This document shows, piece after piece, positions 1-9,947 of a stretch of 64,000 bases of DNA (its first letter is position 1; every line of letters starts with the position of its first letter). The notes below the pieces were generated by a model. It was not told the DNA's origin. It did not search any database and saw nothing but the letters and a program-made list of their open reading frames with translations. This stretch comes from Agrobacterium tumefaciens (GTDB lineage Bacteria; Pseudomonadota; Alphaproteobacteria; Rhizobiales; Rhizobiaceae), in assembly GCF_013337285.1 (NCBI RefSeq), contig NZ_SUPW01000001.1, forward strand, positions 930,001 through 994,000, given 5' to 3'. Made by a program: the position numbers and the translations under genes.

Positions 1-2
1 AG

Positions 3-2729
3 GCCTTTCAGGTCTCGACCGCGCCCGGCCCCGACGGCATCCGCCGCCGCATCGAGGTGCGCGCCAGCTCCACCGACCACCAGGGCGACTGGGCGGTGTT
101 TGCGCTTGCCAACGTCTCCGAGGAGCAGCTGGAGCGCGTCATCGTCGCACCGCATTTCCGTCTGGTGAACTCCAAGCTGTTCTGGCCCGATCTCGGCTCG
201 CAGCGCATCATCGCGATTACGCCGAGCGAAGGCTTCGCGCTCGACCGACAGCCAAGCCCGGATGCCGACGTGTTCCGCATCACGCTCAACCCCGGCTCCG
301 TCATCACCTTCGTCGCCGAGCTTTCGACGCCGCAGCTGCCGCAGATCTATCTGTGGGAGCCGGAAGCCTACAAGGACACGATCAACGCCTTTACGCTTTA
401 TCGCGGTATCGTGCTTGGCATCGCCGGCCTGCTGGCCGTGCTTTTGACCATCCTGTTCGTCGTCAAGGGAACCTCGGTACTGCCGGCGTCGGCCGCACTC
501 GCCTGGGCGGTTCTCGCCTATATCTGCGTCGATTTCGGCTTTCTCGAAAAGCTCATCACCGTCACCTCGAGCGATCAGCGAATATGGAGGGCGGGCGCGG
601 AAGTCGCGCTCGCCTCCAGCTTCGTGGTCTTCCTCTTCACCTATCTCAACCTCAACCGCTGGCATGCGCATCTGGGTTATGCGACATTTGCCTGGGTGGT
701 GGGTCTGGCGCTGCTGTTCGGCGTCGCCATCTACGATCCTTCGGTTGCCTCCGGCATTGCCCGCGTGTCCTTTGCGCTGACCGCAACGGCCGGCATCGCG
801 CTCATCATCTATCTCGGTTTCAACAAATATGACCGGGCCATTCTCCTGGTTCCATCATGGGCGTTGATCCTCGTCTGGCTGTTCGGCGGTTGGCTGACGG
901 TGACGGGGCAGCTGGACAATGACATCGTGCAGCCGGCGCTCGGCGGCGGGCTGGTGCTGATCGTGCTTCTGATCGGCTTTACCGTCATCCAGCACGCCTT
1001 TGCCGGCAGCGCCTATCAGCAGGGCCTGTTCTCCGATCTCGAACGGCAATCTCTCGCCTTGACCGGCAGCGGCGATACCGTGTGGGACTGGGATGTGACG
1101 CGCGACCGCATCGTCACCACGCCTGACATTTCCAACCGGCTGGGGCTGGAGCCCGGCACCATGCATGGCGCCGCGCGCAACTGGTTGCCGCGCCTGCATC
1201 CTGACGATCGCGACCGGTTCAAGGCGACGCTCGACGTGCTGCTCGACCATCGCAAGGGCCGTCTCAACCACGAATTCCGCATTCGCGCCGAAGACGGACA
1301 TTTCCACTGGCTGCAAATCCGCGCCCGCCCGGTACTCGGCTCCAACGGCGAAATCATCCGCTGCGTCGGCACTATTACTGATATTACCGAGCAGAAGAAT
1401 TCGGTCGAGCGGCTGTTGCAGGATGCGATGAACGACAATCTGACCGGGCTTCCGAACCGGCAGGTGTTCCTCGACCGCCTGCAATCGATCCTCAATCTCT
1501 CGCCCGATAGCGAGGCCGTGCGCCCGACCGTGATGGCCATCGATATCGACCGTTACAAGCTGGTCAACGATACGCTGGGGATTGCTGCCGGCGACAATAT
1601 CCTCATTGCACTGACACGGCGTCTGCGCCGCCTGCTGAAACCGCAGGATACGCTGGCGCGTCTCGGCGGCGATGAATTCGGTCTGATCCTGACCTCCGAA
1701 CGTGATCCGCAGCGTGTGGCCGATTTTGCCGATGCGGTGAACAAGGCGATCATGGTGCCGATCAATTTCGCCAATCGCGAAATCATCCTCACCGCCTCCA
1801 TCGGCCTCGTCTCGTGGATCGACCAGCAGGAAAGTGCGGCTGGTCTTCTGAGCGACGCCGAACTGGCCATGTACCGCGCCAAGCGCGCCGGCGGCAACCG
1901 CGTCGAGCCGTTCCGCCCCGCTTTCCGCACATCAGGCACCGACCGCCTGCAGATGGAAAGCGACCTGCGCCGCGCCATCGAGCGCAAGGAGTTGTCGCTG
2001 GCCTACCAGCCGATCGTCAAGCTTGATGATGGCGAGTTGGCCGGTTTCGAGGCGCTGATGCGCTGGGAGCACCCCAAGCGCGGCAATATTCCGCCGAGCG
2101 AGTTCATCCCCATCGCGGAAGCCTCCGGCCTGATCGAACCGCTCGGCATGTTCGCGCTGGAGCGGGCAGCAACCGACCTGATGGACTGGCAGCACGCCAT
2201 CGAGAAGATGCCGATCTTCATTTCCGTCAATATTTCCAGCGCGCAATTGCTGAACAATGAATTGTACAACGATGTGCGCAGCATGCTGACGCGCACCCGC
2301 TGCAATCCGCAACAGCTGAAGCTGGAACTGACGGAATCGGTTGTCATGGAGAACCCGGAACAGGCCCGGCTGGTGCTTTCCAAGCTGAAGGAAACCGGCC
2401 TCAGCCTTGCCATGGACGATTTCGGCACCGGCTATTCGTCGCTTGCCTATCTCACCCGTTTCCCCTTCGACACCATCAAGCTCGACAAGGCGCTGGTGGC
2501 CAATACCAGCGACAAGCGCAACGTGCTGTTGCGCTCGGTCATCGCCATGGCGCGGGCGCTCGACATGCAGGTCGTGGCGGAAGGCATTGAAACGCCTGAG
2601 GATGCGGCGGAACTGGCACGCATGAATTGCCATTTTGGGCAAAGCTTCATGTTCGGCACGCCCGTTTCCGGCGATGCGGCGCTGAAGCAGCTTCGCGAGC
2701 GTTTCCAGCCGACGAAACGGGCTTCGTGA
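3..2729 (+). CDS. Membrane GGDEF/EAL diguanylate cyclase/phosphodiesterase (5' end missing)
   Basis: The reading frame is open to the left window edge, so the gene starts upstream; the GTG at 57 is only an internal in-frame codon. Numbering from that GTG, residues 1-110 look like an extracytoplasmic sensor of the 7TMR-DISM kind, followed by about seven hydrophobic segments (roughly 115-330), then a PAS domain ending in DITEQK. A GGDEF domain has an intact LGGDEFG motif near residue 535, and an EAL domain has EALMRW near 665 and DDFGTGYSS further on. Both catalytic signatures look complete, so synthesis and breakdown of cyclic di-GMP are both possible; which dominates cannot be read from sequence. 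It probably couples an envelope signal to motility or biofilm behaviour (inference from family). Confidence 0.93.
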   Translation, partial: AFQVSTAPGPDGIRRRIEVRASSTDHQGDWAVFALANVSEEQLERVIVAPHFRLVNSKLFWPDLGSQRIIAITPSEGFALDRQPSPDADVFRITLNPGSVITFVAELSTPQLPQIYLWEPEAYKDTINAFTLYRGIVLGIAGLLAVLLTILFVVKGTSVLPASAALAWAVLAYICVDFGFLEKLITVTSSDQRIWRAGAEVALASSFVVFLFTYLNLNRWHAHLGYATFAWVVGLALLFGVAIYDPSVASGIARVSFALTATAGIALIIYLGFNKYDRAILLVPSWALILVWLFGGWLTVTGQLDNDIVQPALGGGLVLIVLLIGFTVIQHAFAGSAYQQGLFSDLERQSLALTGSGDTVWDWDVTRDRIVTTPDISNRLGLEPGTMHGAARNWLPRLHPDDRDRFKATLDVLLDHRKGRLNHEFRIRAEDGHFHWLQIRARPVLGSNGEIIRCVGTITDITEQKNSVERLLQDAMNDNLTGLPNRQVFLDRLQSILNLSPDSEAVRPTVMAIDIDRYKLVNDTLGIAAGDNILIALTRRLRRLLKPQDTLARLGGDEFGLILTSERDPQRVADFADAVNKAIMVPINFANREIILTASIGLVSWIDQQESAAGLLSDAELAMYRAKRAGGNRVEPFRPAFRTSGTDRLQMESDLRRAIERKELSLAYQPIVKLDDGELAGFEALMRWEHPKRGNIPPSEFIPIAEASGLIEPLGMFALERAATDLMDWQHAIEKMPIFISVNISSAQLLNNELYNDVRSMLTRTRCNPQQLKLELTESVVMENPEQARLVLSKLKETGLSLAMDDFGTGYSSLAYLTRFPFDTIKLDKALVANTSDKRNVLLRSVIAMARALDMQVVAEGIETPEDAAELARMNCHFGQSFMFGTPVSGDAALKQLRERFQPTKRAS

Positions 2730-2771
2730 GGGGATAGCAGGGGCAATGCGACCTGCTTTAGACGAACGCGA

Positions 2772-2858
2772 CGTCATCCCTCGGGCTTGTCCCGAGGATC
2801 TAATCACGCATCCTAAAATGACCGTTGGCAGATCCTCGGGACAAGCACGAGGATGACG
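2772..2858. repeat. Family A intergenic palindrome, copy 1
   Basis: The arms 2772-2800 and 2831-2858 are near-complementary and carry the CTCGGGCTTG/CCCGAGGATC core. This copy is the most worn: the left arm has one extra C and the right arm one changed base. It lies between the convergent ends of the GGDEF/EAL gene and the metallopeptidase gene and could act as a bidirectional transcript end. Confidence 0.85.
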
Positions 2859-2918
2859 GAGGAAAGATTATTCCTTCTCCTCAAAAGTCTTGGATCTTTA
2901 TAGCCACGTGCCAAATCT

Positions 2919-4013
2919 TCACTGAACCATCGCCCCATACTGCGCATCCGCGGCCACCTTCCCATGCAGCAGGTCGTGAATGAATTCCATCTTAGCCACC
3001 ACCGGCGGCGTCAGCACGAAGGGATAGAGGTCCGCCTCCCCCATGCTGCGCTGGATGGAATTGATGGCGACGCTGAGCGGGATCCATGCCTTGACCAGTT
3101 GCGCGGCGCTGCGGGCCTTATAGGGATCGAACGTGACCTCGGCTGCCATTTCCTCATGCCCGTCAGGATCGATCGCGACGCCGAAGGCGCGGGCGGTCTC
3201 GAGCGTATCAACGATATGAAGGTAGTGGGCGAAACATTCGGCAAAATCTTCCCAGGGGTGGACGGAGGCATACGAGCTTATGAACGTCTCCTGCCAGTCG
3301 GGGCGCGGCCCCTGTTCGTAATTGCGTTGCAACGCCGCGCCGTAGTCCTCGCGGTCATCACCAAACACCGCTCGGCAGGCCTCCAGCCGGTTCGCATCAC
3401 GCACCAGCTTGTTCCAGATGAAATGCCCGACCTCATGGCGGAAGTGGCCAAGCAGGGTTCGATACGGCTCATTCATGTTGGCACGCACCTGCTCGCGCGT
3501 CACATCGTCGGCTTCCGCGGCGCGGATGGCGATCAGGCCCTCATCATGCCCGGTCATCGCCGGAATGACGGACCCATCGGGCGCCACCTCATCGACCAGA
3601 AAGTCGAAGACAAGTCCACCGGCTGGATCAACATCACGGTTGGGATGTGGCAGGCCGAGCCGCAGGATCGAATAAAACAGATGCCGCTGCGCCTGGCTGA
3701 TGCGACGCCACTGTTCGATCCCCTGCTCTGTCGCAATGTCCGGCACCAGACGATTATGGCTGCAGGCCGGGCAGAAGGCGCTGTCGCTTTGCGCCGGCAC
3801 CGCCCAATTGCAGATGCCGTTCACTTCATTGGCGCAGAAACGCACCTGTTTTTGCGGCTCCGCGACAATCTGCCAGTTCGGTTCGCCGGCCGGCGCCAGC
3901 GCTTCCATGGAAAGGCGCTCGGGCACGAAGGCAAGGCGGTGGCCGCAGGCGACGCAGAAACGATTGTCGAAATGAACCGGCTGGCCGCAGGATGCGCAGG
4001 AGAAAAGTCTCAT
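2919..4013 (-). CDS. Putative zinc-binding metallopeptidase with zinc-ribbon N-terminus
   Basis: A 364-residue protein. The first 90 residues carry several CxxC pairs (C6/C9, C20/C23, C81/C84), as in rubredoxin-like or zinc-ribbon modules. HEVGH at residues 193-197 is a gluzincin-type zinc site, with a likely third ligand in the ECFAH stretch near 259-263. This arrangement fits the 'putative zinc-binding metallopeptidase' family known in rhizobia and other proteobacteria, whose substrate I do not know. No signal peptide is visible, so it is probably cytoplasmic. It is convergent with the upstream cyclase gene and transcribed alone. The start codon ATG at 4013 immediately precedes the first CxxC module. 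Confidence 0.85.
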   Translation of the reverse strand: MRLFSCASCGQPVHFDNRFCVACGHRLAFVPERLSMEALAPAGEPNWQIVAEPQKQVRFCANEVNGICNWAVPAQSDSAFCPACSHNRLVPDIATEQGIEQWRRISQAQRHLFYSILRLGLPHPNRDVDPAGGLVFDFLVDEVAPDGSVIPAMTGHDEGLIAIRAAEADDVTREQVRANMNEPYRTLLGHFRHEVGHFIWNKLVRDANRLEACRAVFGDDREDYGAALQRNYEQGPRPDWQETFISSYASVHPWEDFAECFAHYLHIVDTLETARAFGVAIDPDGHEEMAAEVTFDPYKARSAAQLVKAWIPLSVAINSIQRSMGEADLYPFVLTPPVVAKMEFIHDLLHGKVAADAQYGAMVQ

Positions 4014-4181
4014 TGATGAAACCCTTGCGATGGATCAGTTGGGTGAGAACAAACATACGGTGTCACTGTGAACGAGGTAACAAACCCATCGTTCCGGCCC
4101 CATACGACAAGAGCGCATGTGCAATAACACATGCGCTCCGAGCGCCGCATCGTTTCAGAGGCGGAAGACCGTCAGCCGGCA

Positions 4182-4373
4182 TTACATCCGGTCGACAGCG
4201 CCCTTGACGGCATCCTTGGCCTTGCCGACGCTCTTTTGTACCTTGCCCTTGGTTTCCTGAGCGGCACCCTTGGCGCGCAGCTCGTTATTGCCGGTGGCTT
4301 CACCGACGCTCTTCTTGACCTTACCGGCAACTTCGTTTGCCGTACCGGAAATCTTGTCTGATGTGCTACCCAT
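4182..4373 (-). CDS. CsbD family stress-response protein
   Basis: A 63-residue, Lys/Ala/Gly-rich, very hydrophilic protein with the two repeated helices typical of CsbD (motifs [15 protein letters not shown] and [14 protein letters not shown]). CsbD proteins are small general-stress proteins of unknown biochemical function, abundant after osmotic or stationary-phase stress in many bacteria. The length is normal for the family. It is monocistronic, with about 120 bp before the next gene upstream and 168 bp downstream. No promoter motif was identified with confidence. Confidence 0.9.
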   Translation of the reverse strand: MGSTSDKISGTANEVAGKVKKSVGEATGNNELRAKGAAQETKGKVQKSVGKAKDAVKGAVDRM

Positions 4374-4495
4374 CTTACTGCTCCCTGGTTGAGCCGTACT
4401 GTCTGTGCGGCTTTCCGGGTGACTAACGTGAGGGGGCAGGATTTGGTTCCCACCTATAATTATAGGCGGGCGACGGAAAATTTACGCGTATCAAT

Positions 4496-5101
4496 TCAGG
4501 CATGGCCGGCATCGGTGGAGAGCATGCGCGCATCAACGCCCATCAGGGCCAGCGCCCGCTCATATTTATTGTCCAGCCCGCGATCAAAAATCAAATCTTC
4601 CGCCGCCGGGCAGTTCAGCCAGCCATTACTGGCGATCTCGTTTTCCAGCTGGCCGGGTCCCCAGCCGGCATAACCAAGCAGCATGGTGGCCCTTTGCGGG
4701 CCACGGCCGTTGGAAATGGCGCGGACAATATCCAACGTCGCCGTCAGCGAAATATCGTCGCTGACCGGAATACTGGATTCGCTCAAATAATCATCCGAAT
4801 GCAGCACGAAGCCGCGGCCGGATTCCACAGGACCGCCACACTGGATCGGAAATTCGCGGGTGCGGTTGGGCAGCATGATGGCGTCATTGCTGTCCACCAG
4901 TTTCAGGTGCAGAAGAATGTCCGTAAACGTGATCTGCTGCGGCCGGTTGATGATGAAGCCCATGGCGCCGGCATCCGAATGGGCGCAGATATAGATCACC
5001 GCACGGGCAAAATTACCGTCGTCCAGCCCCGGCATCGCCATGATGAACTGACCATCGAGAAAGCCACGTTCGCGTTTGTCCATCAGGGTTGAAAAGCTCA
5101 C
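4496..5101 (-). CDS. YqgE/AlgH family protein (UPF0301)
   Basis: A 201-residue protein matching the YqgE/AlgH fold: conserved [13 protein letters not shown] near the N-terminus, [10 protein letters not shown], the GGPV motif and the [13 protein letters not shown] motif. The molecular function is not established; AlgH was named as an alginate regulator in Pseudomonas. I place the start at the GTG at 5101, because GGAGG lies five bases before it. The longer ORF to 5179 lacks such a site, and the ATG at 5083 would lose the ribosome-binding match. The gene is divergent from the DsbD-alpha-like gene and shares about 160 bp of promoter region with it. Confidence 0.9.
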   Translation of the reverse strand: MSFSTLMDKRERGFLDGQFIMAMPGLDDGNFARAVIYICAHSDAGAMGFIINRPQQITFTDILLHLKLVDSNDAIMLPNRTREFPIQCGGPVESGRGFVLHSDDYLSESSIPVSDDISLTATLDIVRAISNGRGPQRATMLLGYAGWGPGQLENEIASNGWLNCPAAEDLIFDRGLDNKYERALALMGVDARMLSTDAGHA

Positions 5102-5262
5102 CGGCGCCTCCAGCAGACCGAATTCCGTGATTGAACGGAAAACGGCGTTCGCACTTCGACAAGGGACAGGATGCGGCATCGCGCCCGATCAATCAACCGA
5201 AAATGATAAACCCCACGAATTCGTAACTGGTCGACCGGGCAATGTTGGGTTAGACGGGAAGA

Positions 5263-6111
5263 ATGAGCGCCAGGACATTCTTCCGATTTTCACATCTTCG
5301 TTTCGCGGCCCTATTCGCCGCTCTCCTCGGCGGCGCGCAAGCCGCCCGGGCCGAAATTACCGATTGGGCCAGGAGCGAAGGCGGCCAGATGCGCGTGGCA
5401 AGTCTTGCCATGGATGCGGACGGCGTGGTGCGCGGCGTGTTACAGATCGAGCCGAAAGACGGCTGGATCACCTATTGGCGCGAGCCGGGCGAAGCCGGCA
5501 TTCCGCCAAAGATCACGCTCGATCCGGAAAGCGGCATGAGCCTCACCACCATGGCCTATCCCGTTCCCAAGCTCATCGAAAATGGCGACATCACCGATAT
5601 CGGCTACGACCATGCCGTCAGCCTGCCTTTTCAGCTGAAAGCCACCGACCCGGCGGCCAGCGGAAAGATCGATTTCACCGCCTTTATCGGCGTGTGCCAG
5701 AATATCTGTATTCCTTTCGAGGCGACATTCTCGATCGACCGCGGCAATGCGGGTGATGACGATGGCGAGGAACGGCGTCTGCTGGAGGAAGCCCGCGAAA
5801 CACTGCCCGAAGCCGCATCCGACGATTTCAAGGTCATCGATTTCCACATCACGCCGGACAAGACCATGCTCGGCGTGCAGTTGCAATTGCCGGAAAACGC
5901 GCCGAAGGAAACCGAGATATTCATCGCCGGCCCCTCCGGCTTTGCCTATTACGAACCGCAGAACATGGTGCGAGACAAGCGCAAGCTGTCCTTCTACATG
6001 AACATCAAGGGCCTGCCGAAAACCTATCAGGTGCCCGGCAACAGCTGGCCCATTCTGGTCAAATCCGGTGACCGGGCCATGGAGACGATGCTGAATTTTC
6101 CGAAGCCCTGA
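5263..6111 (+). CDS. Secreted DsbD alpha-domain (thiol:disulfide interchange) family protein
   Basis: A 282-residue protein beginning with a basic N-terminus and a hydrophobic stretch ending in AQAARA, a clear Sec signal peptide. The mature part resembles the N-terminal alpha domain of DsbD/ScsB: it has WITYWREPGEAG and GVCQNICIPFEA with the paired cysteines CQNIC around residue 145. It lacks the membrane and thioredoxin domains of full DsbD, so it is a stand-alone periplasmic domain. A role in periplasmic reducing-power transfer is inferred from the family. The downstream neighbour is a peroxiredoxin in the same orientation, 121 bp away, which suggests a thiol-redox theme but not necessarily one operon. 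Confidence 0.82.
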   Translation: MSARTFFRFSHLRFAALFAALLGGAQAARAEITDWARSEGGQMRVASLAMDADGVVRGVLQIEPKDGWITYWREPGEAGIPPKITLDPESGMSLTTMAYPVPKLIENGDITDIGYDHAVSLPFQLKATDPAASGKIDFTAFIGVCQNICIPFEATFSIDRGNAGDDDGEERRLLEEARETLPEAASDDFKVIDFHITPDKTMLGVQLQLPENAPKETEIFIAGPSGFAYYEPQNMVRDKRKLSFYMNIKGLPKTYQVPGNSWPILVKSGDRAMETMLNFPKP

Positions 6112-6232
6112 GCGATTTTCGCGGGGAGCGGAGCGGCCTTTTCAGTGAAGAAATTTAACTCGAAAACCGCATGACAGATTTCATTTTCGTGCTCTATAGT
6201 CGCGCCAACCGAACGACCACAGGAGCACTGAC

Positions 6233-6718
6233 ATGACCATCAAGATCGGCGAAAAACTGCCTTCCGCAACCTTCAAGGAAAAGACGGCCGACGGCCCGGT
6301 GGAAACCACCACGGATGCGCTTTTCGGCGGCAAGAAGGTCGTTCTTTTCGCCGTACCCGGCGCTTTCACCCCCACCTGCTCGCTGAACCACCTGCCGGGC
6401 TACCTCGAAAACCGCGACGCCATTCTCGCCAAGGGCGTGGATGACATTGCCGTGATCGCCGTCAATGATTGGCACGTCATGGGCGCATGGGCACAATCCT
6501 CCGGCGGCCAGGGCAAGATCCACTTCCTCGCCGACTGGGACGCCGCCTTCACCAAGGCGCTTGGCCTCGATGCCGACCTTTCCGGCGGCGGGCTTGGCGT
6601 GCGCTCCAAGCGTTATTCGATGCTGGTGGAAGACGGCGTTGTGAAGTCACTCAACGTGGAAGAGAACCCCGGTCAGGCGACTGTTTCCGCTGCTGCGGCG
6701 ATGATCGAGCAGCTTTGA
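6233..6718 (+). CDS. Peroxiredoxin (Prx5/hybrid-type, AhpC/TSA superfamily)
   Basis: A 161-residue thiol peroxidase. The peroxidatic site is PGAFTPTCS, with the active cysteine near residue 49, and the downstream pattern matches the Prx5 subgroup (atypical or one-Cys type) reducing hydrogen peroxide and alkyl hydroperoxides. The reductant is unknown, probably glutaredoxin or thioredoxin. No signal peptide is present, so it is cytoplasmic. The start ATG at 6233 is preceded by AGGAG at normal spacing. Length is standard. The transcript probably ends at the perfect family A palindrome just downstream. Confidence 0.93.
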   Translation: MTIKIGEKLPSATFKEKTADGPVETTTDALFGGKKVVLFAVPGAFTPTCSLNHLPGYLENRDAILAKGVDDIAVIAVNDWHVMGAWAQSSGGQGKIHFLADWDAAFTKALGLDADLSGGGLGVRSKRYSMLVEDGVVKSLNVEENPGQATVSAAAAMIEQL

Positions 6719-6750
6719 CATTAAGAAGATGGCCTCTTGGCCCTGGATCA

Positions 6751-6830
6751 GACGTCATCCTCGGGCTTGACCCGAGGATCCACCAGCTCAAGGGGTTATG
6801 GATCCTCGGGTCAAGCCCGAGGATGACGTC
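6751..6830. repeat. Family A intergenic palindrome, copy 2 (perfect 32-bp arms)
   Basis: The arms 6751-6782 and 6799-6830 are exact reverse complements over 32 bases with a 16-base loop. Each arm also holds a smaller palindrome (CCTCGGG/CCCGAGG). It lies between the convergent peroxiredoxin and Dabb genes and would form a very stable hairpin in either transcript. Confidence 0.95.
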
Positions 6831-6874
6831 GCGAGTGGAGCGACCAGACATTGAAGAGCGGCCCCGCCGCCCTC

Positions 6875-7183
6875 TCAAACATTCATATCAAACACCAGAA
6901 GACCGGCGAGACCGCCATCGGTGAGCGACACCAGACGTTCCCCCGCCTCCACATGCTGCGGATGGGCGAGATAGTCGTCGCGGGCCTCGGGACTTTCCAG
7001 CGTCACGATGAAGCCGTCGACGAAGCCGCCGTTCAGGCCTTCGGGCGATACATTCTGGCCGTATTTCACATCGATGATGCCGGGTATCACGTCCTTCAGG
7101 GCGGCGATCGCCTCGAACGCGGCGTGTTTTTCAGAGGATGCCGTCGCAGCCTTGAAGCGTAGAAATACACAATGCAGGATCAT
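6875..7183 (-). CDS. Dabb (stress-responsive alpha/beta barrel) domain protein
   Basis: A 102-residue single-domain protein starting MILHCVFLRF, with the family's central PGI.DV.YG.N.S and the late YLAHPQHVE stretch. Dabb proteins are small dimeric ferredoxin-like barrels found in stress-induced plant and bacterial proteins; most bacterial members have no assigned substrate. GGAGAGG stands eight bases before the ATG. It lies downstream of rnhA in the same direction with a 143-bp gap, so it may be the last gene of the thrB-rnhA transcript or separate. Confidence 0.85.
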   Translation of the reverse strand: MILHCVFLRFKAATASSEKHAAFEAIAALKDVIPGIIDVKYGQNVSPEGLNGGFVDGFIVTLESPEARDDYLAHPQHVEAGERLVSLTDGGLAGLLVFDMNV

Positions 7184-7326
7184 CCGGATTCCTCTCCTCC
7201 GTTGGGCACCATGCAGGCCGCCCTTGACGACAAGATAGGTCGGGTTTCGGTTTTCACAACCCCGATAAATGCGGCCCGGGTTAAATCAGCCCGGACGGAA
7301 CCGAGCGGACATAAAGCAGGCTTGCA

Positions 7327-7767
7327 TTACCGGCGCTTGAAGGGCTCCATGCCCTTGCGTGCCAATTCATCGGCGCGCTCATTTTCCGGGTGGCCGGCAT
7401 GGCCCTTGACCCAGTGCAGGGTAACCTTGTGGCGCTCCTGCGCCGCTTCAAGCGCCTGCCATAGCTCGACATTTTTGACCGGCTTATTATCGGCGGTTTT
7501 CCAGCCCTTCTTTTTCCAGCCGAAAATCCACTTGGTAATGCCGTCCTTGACGTAAGCGCTGTCGGTATAAAGATCGACCTCGCAGGGGCTTTTCAGCGCA
7601 TTGAGCGCGGAAATCGCTGCCAGCAGTTCCATGCGGTTATTGGTGGTGTCCGCCTCGCCGCCGGAGAGTTCCTTTTCGGTCTCGCCATATCGCAGCACAG
7701 CGCCCCAACCGCCGGGACCGGGATTACCCGAGCAGGCGCCATCGGTAAAAATATCGACATGTTTCAT
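7327..7767 (-). CDS. rnhA: Ribonuclease HI
   Basis: A 146-residue RNase HI that cleaves the RNA strand of RNA-DNA hybrids (R-loops, Okazaki primers). The catalytic carboxylates are visible: D10 in [18 protein letters not shown]48 in NRMELLA, D70 in YTDSAYV, and the late H/D in [14 protein letters not shown]. Length is typical. Its start overlaps the end of thrB by four bases (ATGA type), so the two are translationally coupled, an arrangement common in rhizobia. A second RNase H, type II, lies at 60822-61475 in this window. Confidence 0.97.
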   Translation of the reverse strand: MKHVDIFTDGACSGNPGPGGWGAVLRYGETEKELSGGEADTTNNRMELLAAISALNALKSPCEVDLYTDSAYVKDGITKWIFGWKKKGWKTADNKPVKNVELWQALEAAQERHKVTLHWVKGHAGHPENERADELARKGMEPFKRR

Positions 7768-8732
7768 TCGCCTACCAGCCCATATTCGGCGACATTGGCG
7801 ATCGCGCGGTGGAACCGCAGCTTGCGCAGATATTCCAGCGGGTCTTTCTTGACCACCAGCGCGCCCTCCGGCGTCGTCAGCCAGTCGTAGAGCCGCGTCA
7901 GGAAGAAACGCAGCGCCGAGCCGCGCGCCAGAAGCGGCAGGGCATCCAGTTCCGCCTCGCTCATCGGGCGCACCGACTGATAACCTTCCAAGAGCGCCTT
8001 GCCCTTGGTGACGTTATATGCGCCATCCTTTTCGAAGCACCAGGCATTGAGGCAGATCGACACGTCATAAGCGAGCAGATCGTTGCAGGCGAAATAAAAG
8101 TCGATAAGGCCGGACAGCTCATCGCCGAGGAAAAACACGTTGTCCTGAAACAGATCCGCATGGATGACGCCGGCCGGCAGATCCTTCGGCCAATGGGCGG
8201 CGAGATAATCGAGCTCAGGGCGAATCTCGTCCCTCAAACCCTTCTCCACCTCATCGGCGCGGTCTTCCGACTTGTCCCACAGCACCTTCCAGCCTTCGAT
8301 GGAGAGCGCATTCGGCCGCTTTATCTCGAACCCCTCGCCGGCCAGATGCATGGCGGCCAGCGCCTTGCCGACTTCGCGGCAATGTTTGGCTTCCGGCTTT
8401 CGCAGCCACATGCCTTCGAGGAAGGAGATCAGCGCCGCCGGGCGGCCCGACAATTCGCCCAGCAATTCCCCATCCTTGCGCGGCAGGGGCAAGGGGCACG
8501 ACAGGCCCTTGGCAGCCAGATGCTGCATGAGGCCGAGGAAGAACGGCAAATCGTTTTTTTCCACCCGCTTTTCATAAAGCGTCAGGATCAGCGGGTCCTT
8601 GGTGGTATGCAGCAGGAAATTGGTGTTTTCGACGCCTTCGGCAATGCCCTTATAGGAGGTGAGGCTGCCGGTGTCATATTGCGTGAGGAAATTCCTCAGA
8701 TCATCTTCTGTGATGTCCGTGTAAACTGCCAA
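7764..8732 (-). CDS. thrB: Homoserine kinase (APH-fold, ThrB type II)
   Basis: A 322-residue protein phosphorylating L-homoserine for threonine synthesis. It belongs to the aminoglycoside-phosphotransferase-fold kind, not the GHMP kind: [11 protein letters not shown] near residue 30, the Brenner motif [11 protein letters not shown] and the metal-binding GLIDFYFA. I choose the TTG start at 8732 (protein beginning [10 protein letters not shown] after the initiator), because an ATG further upstream at 8792 adds 20 residues not typical of the family and because an AAGAGA element precedes the TTG. It overlaps rnhA and follows ispH by 93 bp, forming a probable ispH-thrB-rnhA transcript. Confidence 0.95.
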   Translation of the reverse strand: MAVYTDITEDDLRNFLTQYDTGSLTSYKGIAEGVENTNFLLHTTKDPLILTLYEKRVEKNDLPFFLGLMQHLAAKGLSCPLPLPRKDGELLGELSGRPAALISFLEGMWLRKPEAKHCREVGKALAAMHLAGEGFEIKRPNALSIEGWKVLWDKSEDRADEVEKGLRDEIRPELDYLAAHWPKDLPAGVIHADLFQDNVFFLGDELSGLIDFYFACNDLLAYDVSICLNAWCFEKDGAYNVTKGKALLEGYQSVRPMSEAELDALPLLARGSALRFFLTRLYDWLTTPEGALVVKKDPLEYLRKLRFHRAIANVAEYGLVGE

Positions 8733-8825
8733 TTTCAAATCTCTTGATAAAGGATGGAATGAAAATCTCGGGGGTGGAGATGACGGATGCAAGGGGAGAA
8801 CCCCTCACCTCGTCATCATCCCGTT

Positions 8826-9872
8826 CTAGGCACCGGCGGTGGCTTTCGGCGGCAGCGCATTGCTGGCATTGCCGTTGACGAAAGCCATGTCGTCCGTCGT
8901 CAGCTCGATGCTGCGCAGTTCGCGATTGACGAGGAAATGTTCCGTTTCCTCAACCGTCACGGCAAGATCGAGCGTGGTGTCGAAACGCGCCTTGAAGGCT
9001 TCGATGATCTCATCGACGATAACTTCAGGAGCGGATGCGCCGGCCGAAAGTCCGACAGTGCGGATATCGCCGATCGTGTCCCAATCGATTTCCGAGGCCC
9101 GCTGCACCAGCACCGAGTGTTTGGCGCCAGCGCGCAGCGCCACCTCCACCAACCGCTTGGAATTGGAGGAATTGGGCGCGCCGACCACAATGAACAGGTC
9201 GCAGCCGGGTGCTGCCTGCTTCACCGCATCCTGACGGTTGGTGGTTGCGTAACAGATGCTATCGGCGGCGGGCGACTGAATGGCGGGGAAGCGTTCCTGA
9301 AGTCTGGCGATGACACCGGCGGTATCATCGACCGAAAGCGTCGTCTGGGTGACGAAACCGAGGTTTTCACGGTCTACGGGTTCGTAGACACCCGCATCTT
9401 CCACCGTCTCGACCAGCGACACGGTGCCTTCGGGAAGCTGGCCCATGGTGCCGATGACTTCAGGGTGACCGGCATGGCCGATCAGCACCACATGGCGGCC
9501 AAGACGCTGGTGGCGCATGGCCTGCTTGTGAACCTTGGAGACCAGCGGGCATGTGGCGTCGAGATAAAACAGGTTGCGCGCCTGCGCATCTTCCGGCACC
9601 GATTTCGGCACGCCATGGGCGGAAAACACCACCGGCTGCTCGCGATGCTCCGTGGGGATTTCATGCAGTTCCTCGACGAAAATCGCGCCCTTGGCTTCCA
9701 GCCCTTCCACCACATAACGGTTATGCACGATTTCGTGGCGGACATAGACCGGCGCGCCATAGGCCTTCAGCGCCAGCACGACGATCTGGATCGCCCGGTC
9801 CACGCCCGCGCAAAAGCCGCGCGGTCCGCACAGCCTTATCGTCAAAGGGGGTTTGGAAACGGCGATGTTCAT
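8826..9872 (-). CDS. ispH: 4-hydroxy-3-methylbut-2-enyl diphosphate reductase
   Basis: A 348-residue IspH (LytB), the last step of the MEP isoprenoid pathway, converting HMBPP to IPP and DMAPP with a [4Fe-4S] cluster. Three cluster cysteines are seen in GPRGFCAGV (C21), DATCPLVSK and [10 protein letters not shown], and catalytic motifs such as GHAGHPEV are present. Length is slightly longer than the E. coli enzyme, as usual in alphaproteobacteria. The start ATG at 9872 has GGAG eight bases upstream. The window also encodes Dxs, the first enzyme of the same pathway, at 36371-38290. Confidence 0.97.
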   Translation of the reverse strand: MNIAVSKPPLTIRLCGPRGFCAGVDRAIQIVVLALKAYGAPVYVRHEIVHNRYVVEGLEAKGAIFVEELHEIPTEHREQPVVFSAHGVPKSVPEDAQARNLFYLDATCPLVSKVHKQAMRHQRLGRHVVLIGHAGHPEVIGTMGQLPEGTVSLVETVEDAGVYEPVDRENLGFVTQTTLSVDDTAGVIARLQERFPAIQSPAADSICYATTNRQDAVKQAAPGCDLFIVVGAPNSSNSKRLVEVALRAGAKHSVLVQRASEIDWDTIGDIRTVGLSAGASAPEVIVDEIIEAFKARFDTTLDLAVTVEETEHFLVNRELRSIELTTDDMAFVNGNASNALPPKATAGA

Positions 9873-9947
9873 TCGTGCTCCTTGGCCTGCTTCTTGGCGA
9901 GTTCCATGCCTTGCCCGATAGCCTGCCCTTGCCGGGCGGGGCGCACG

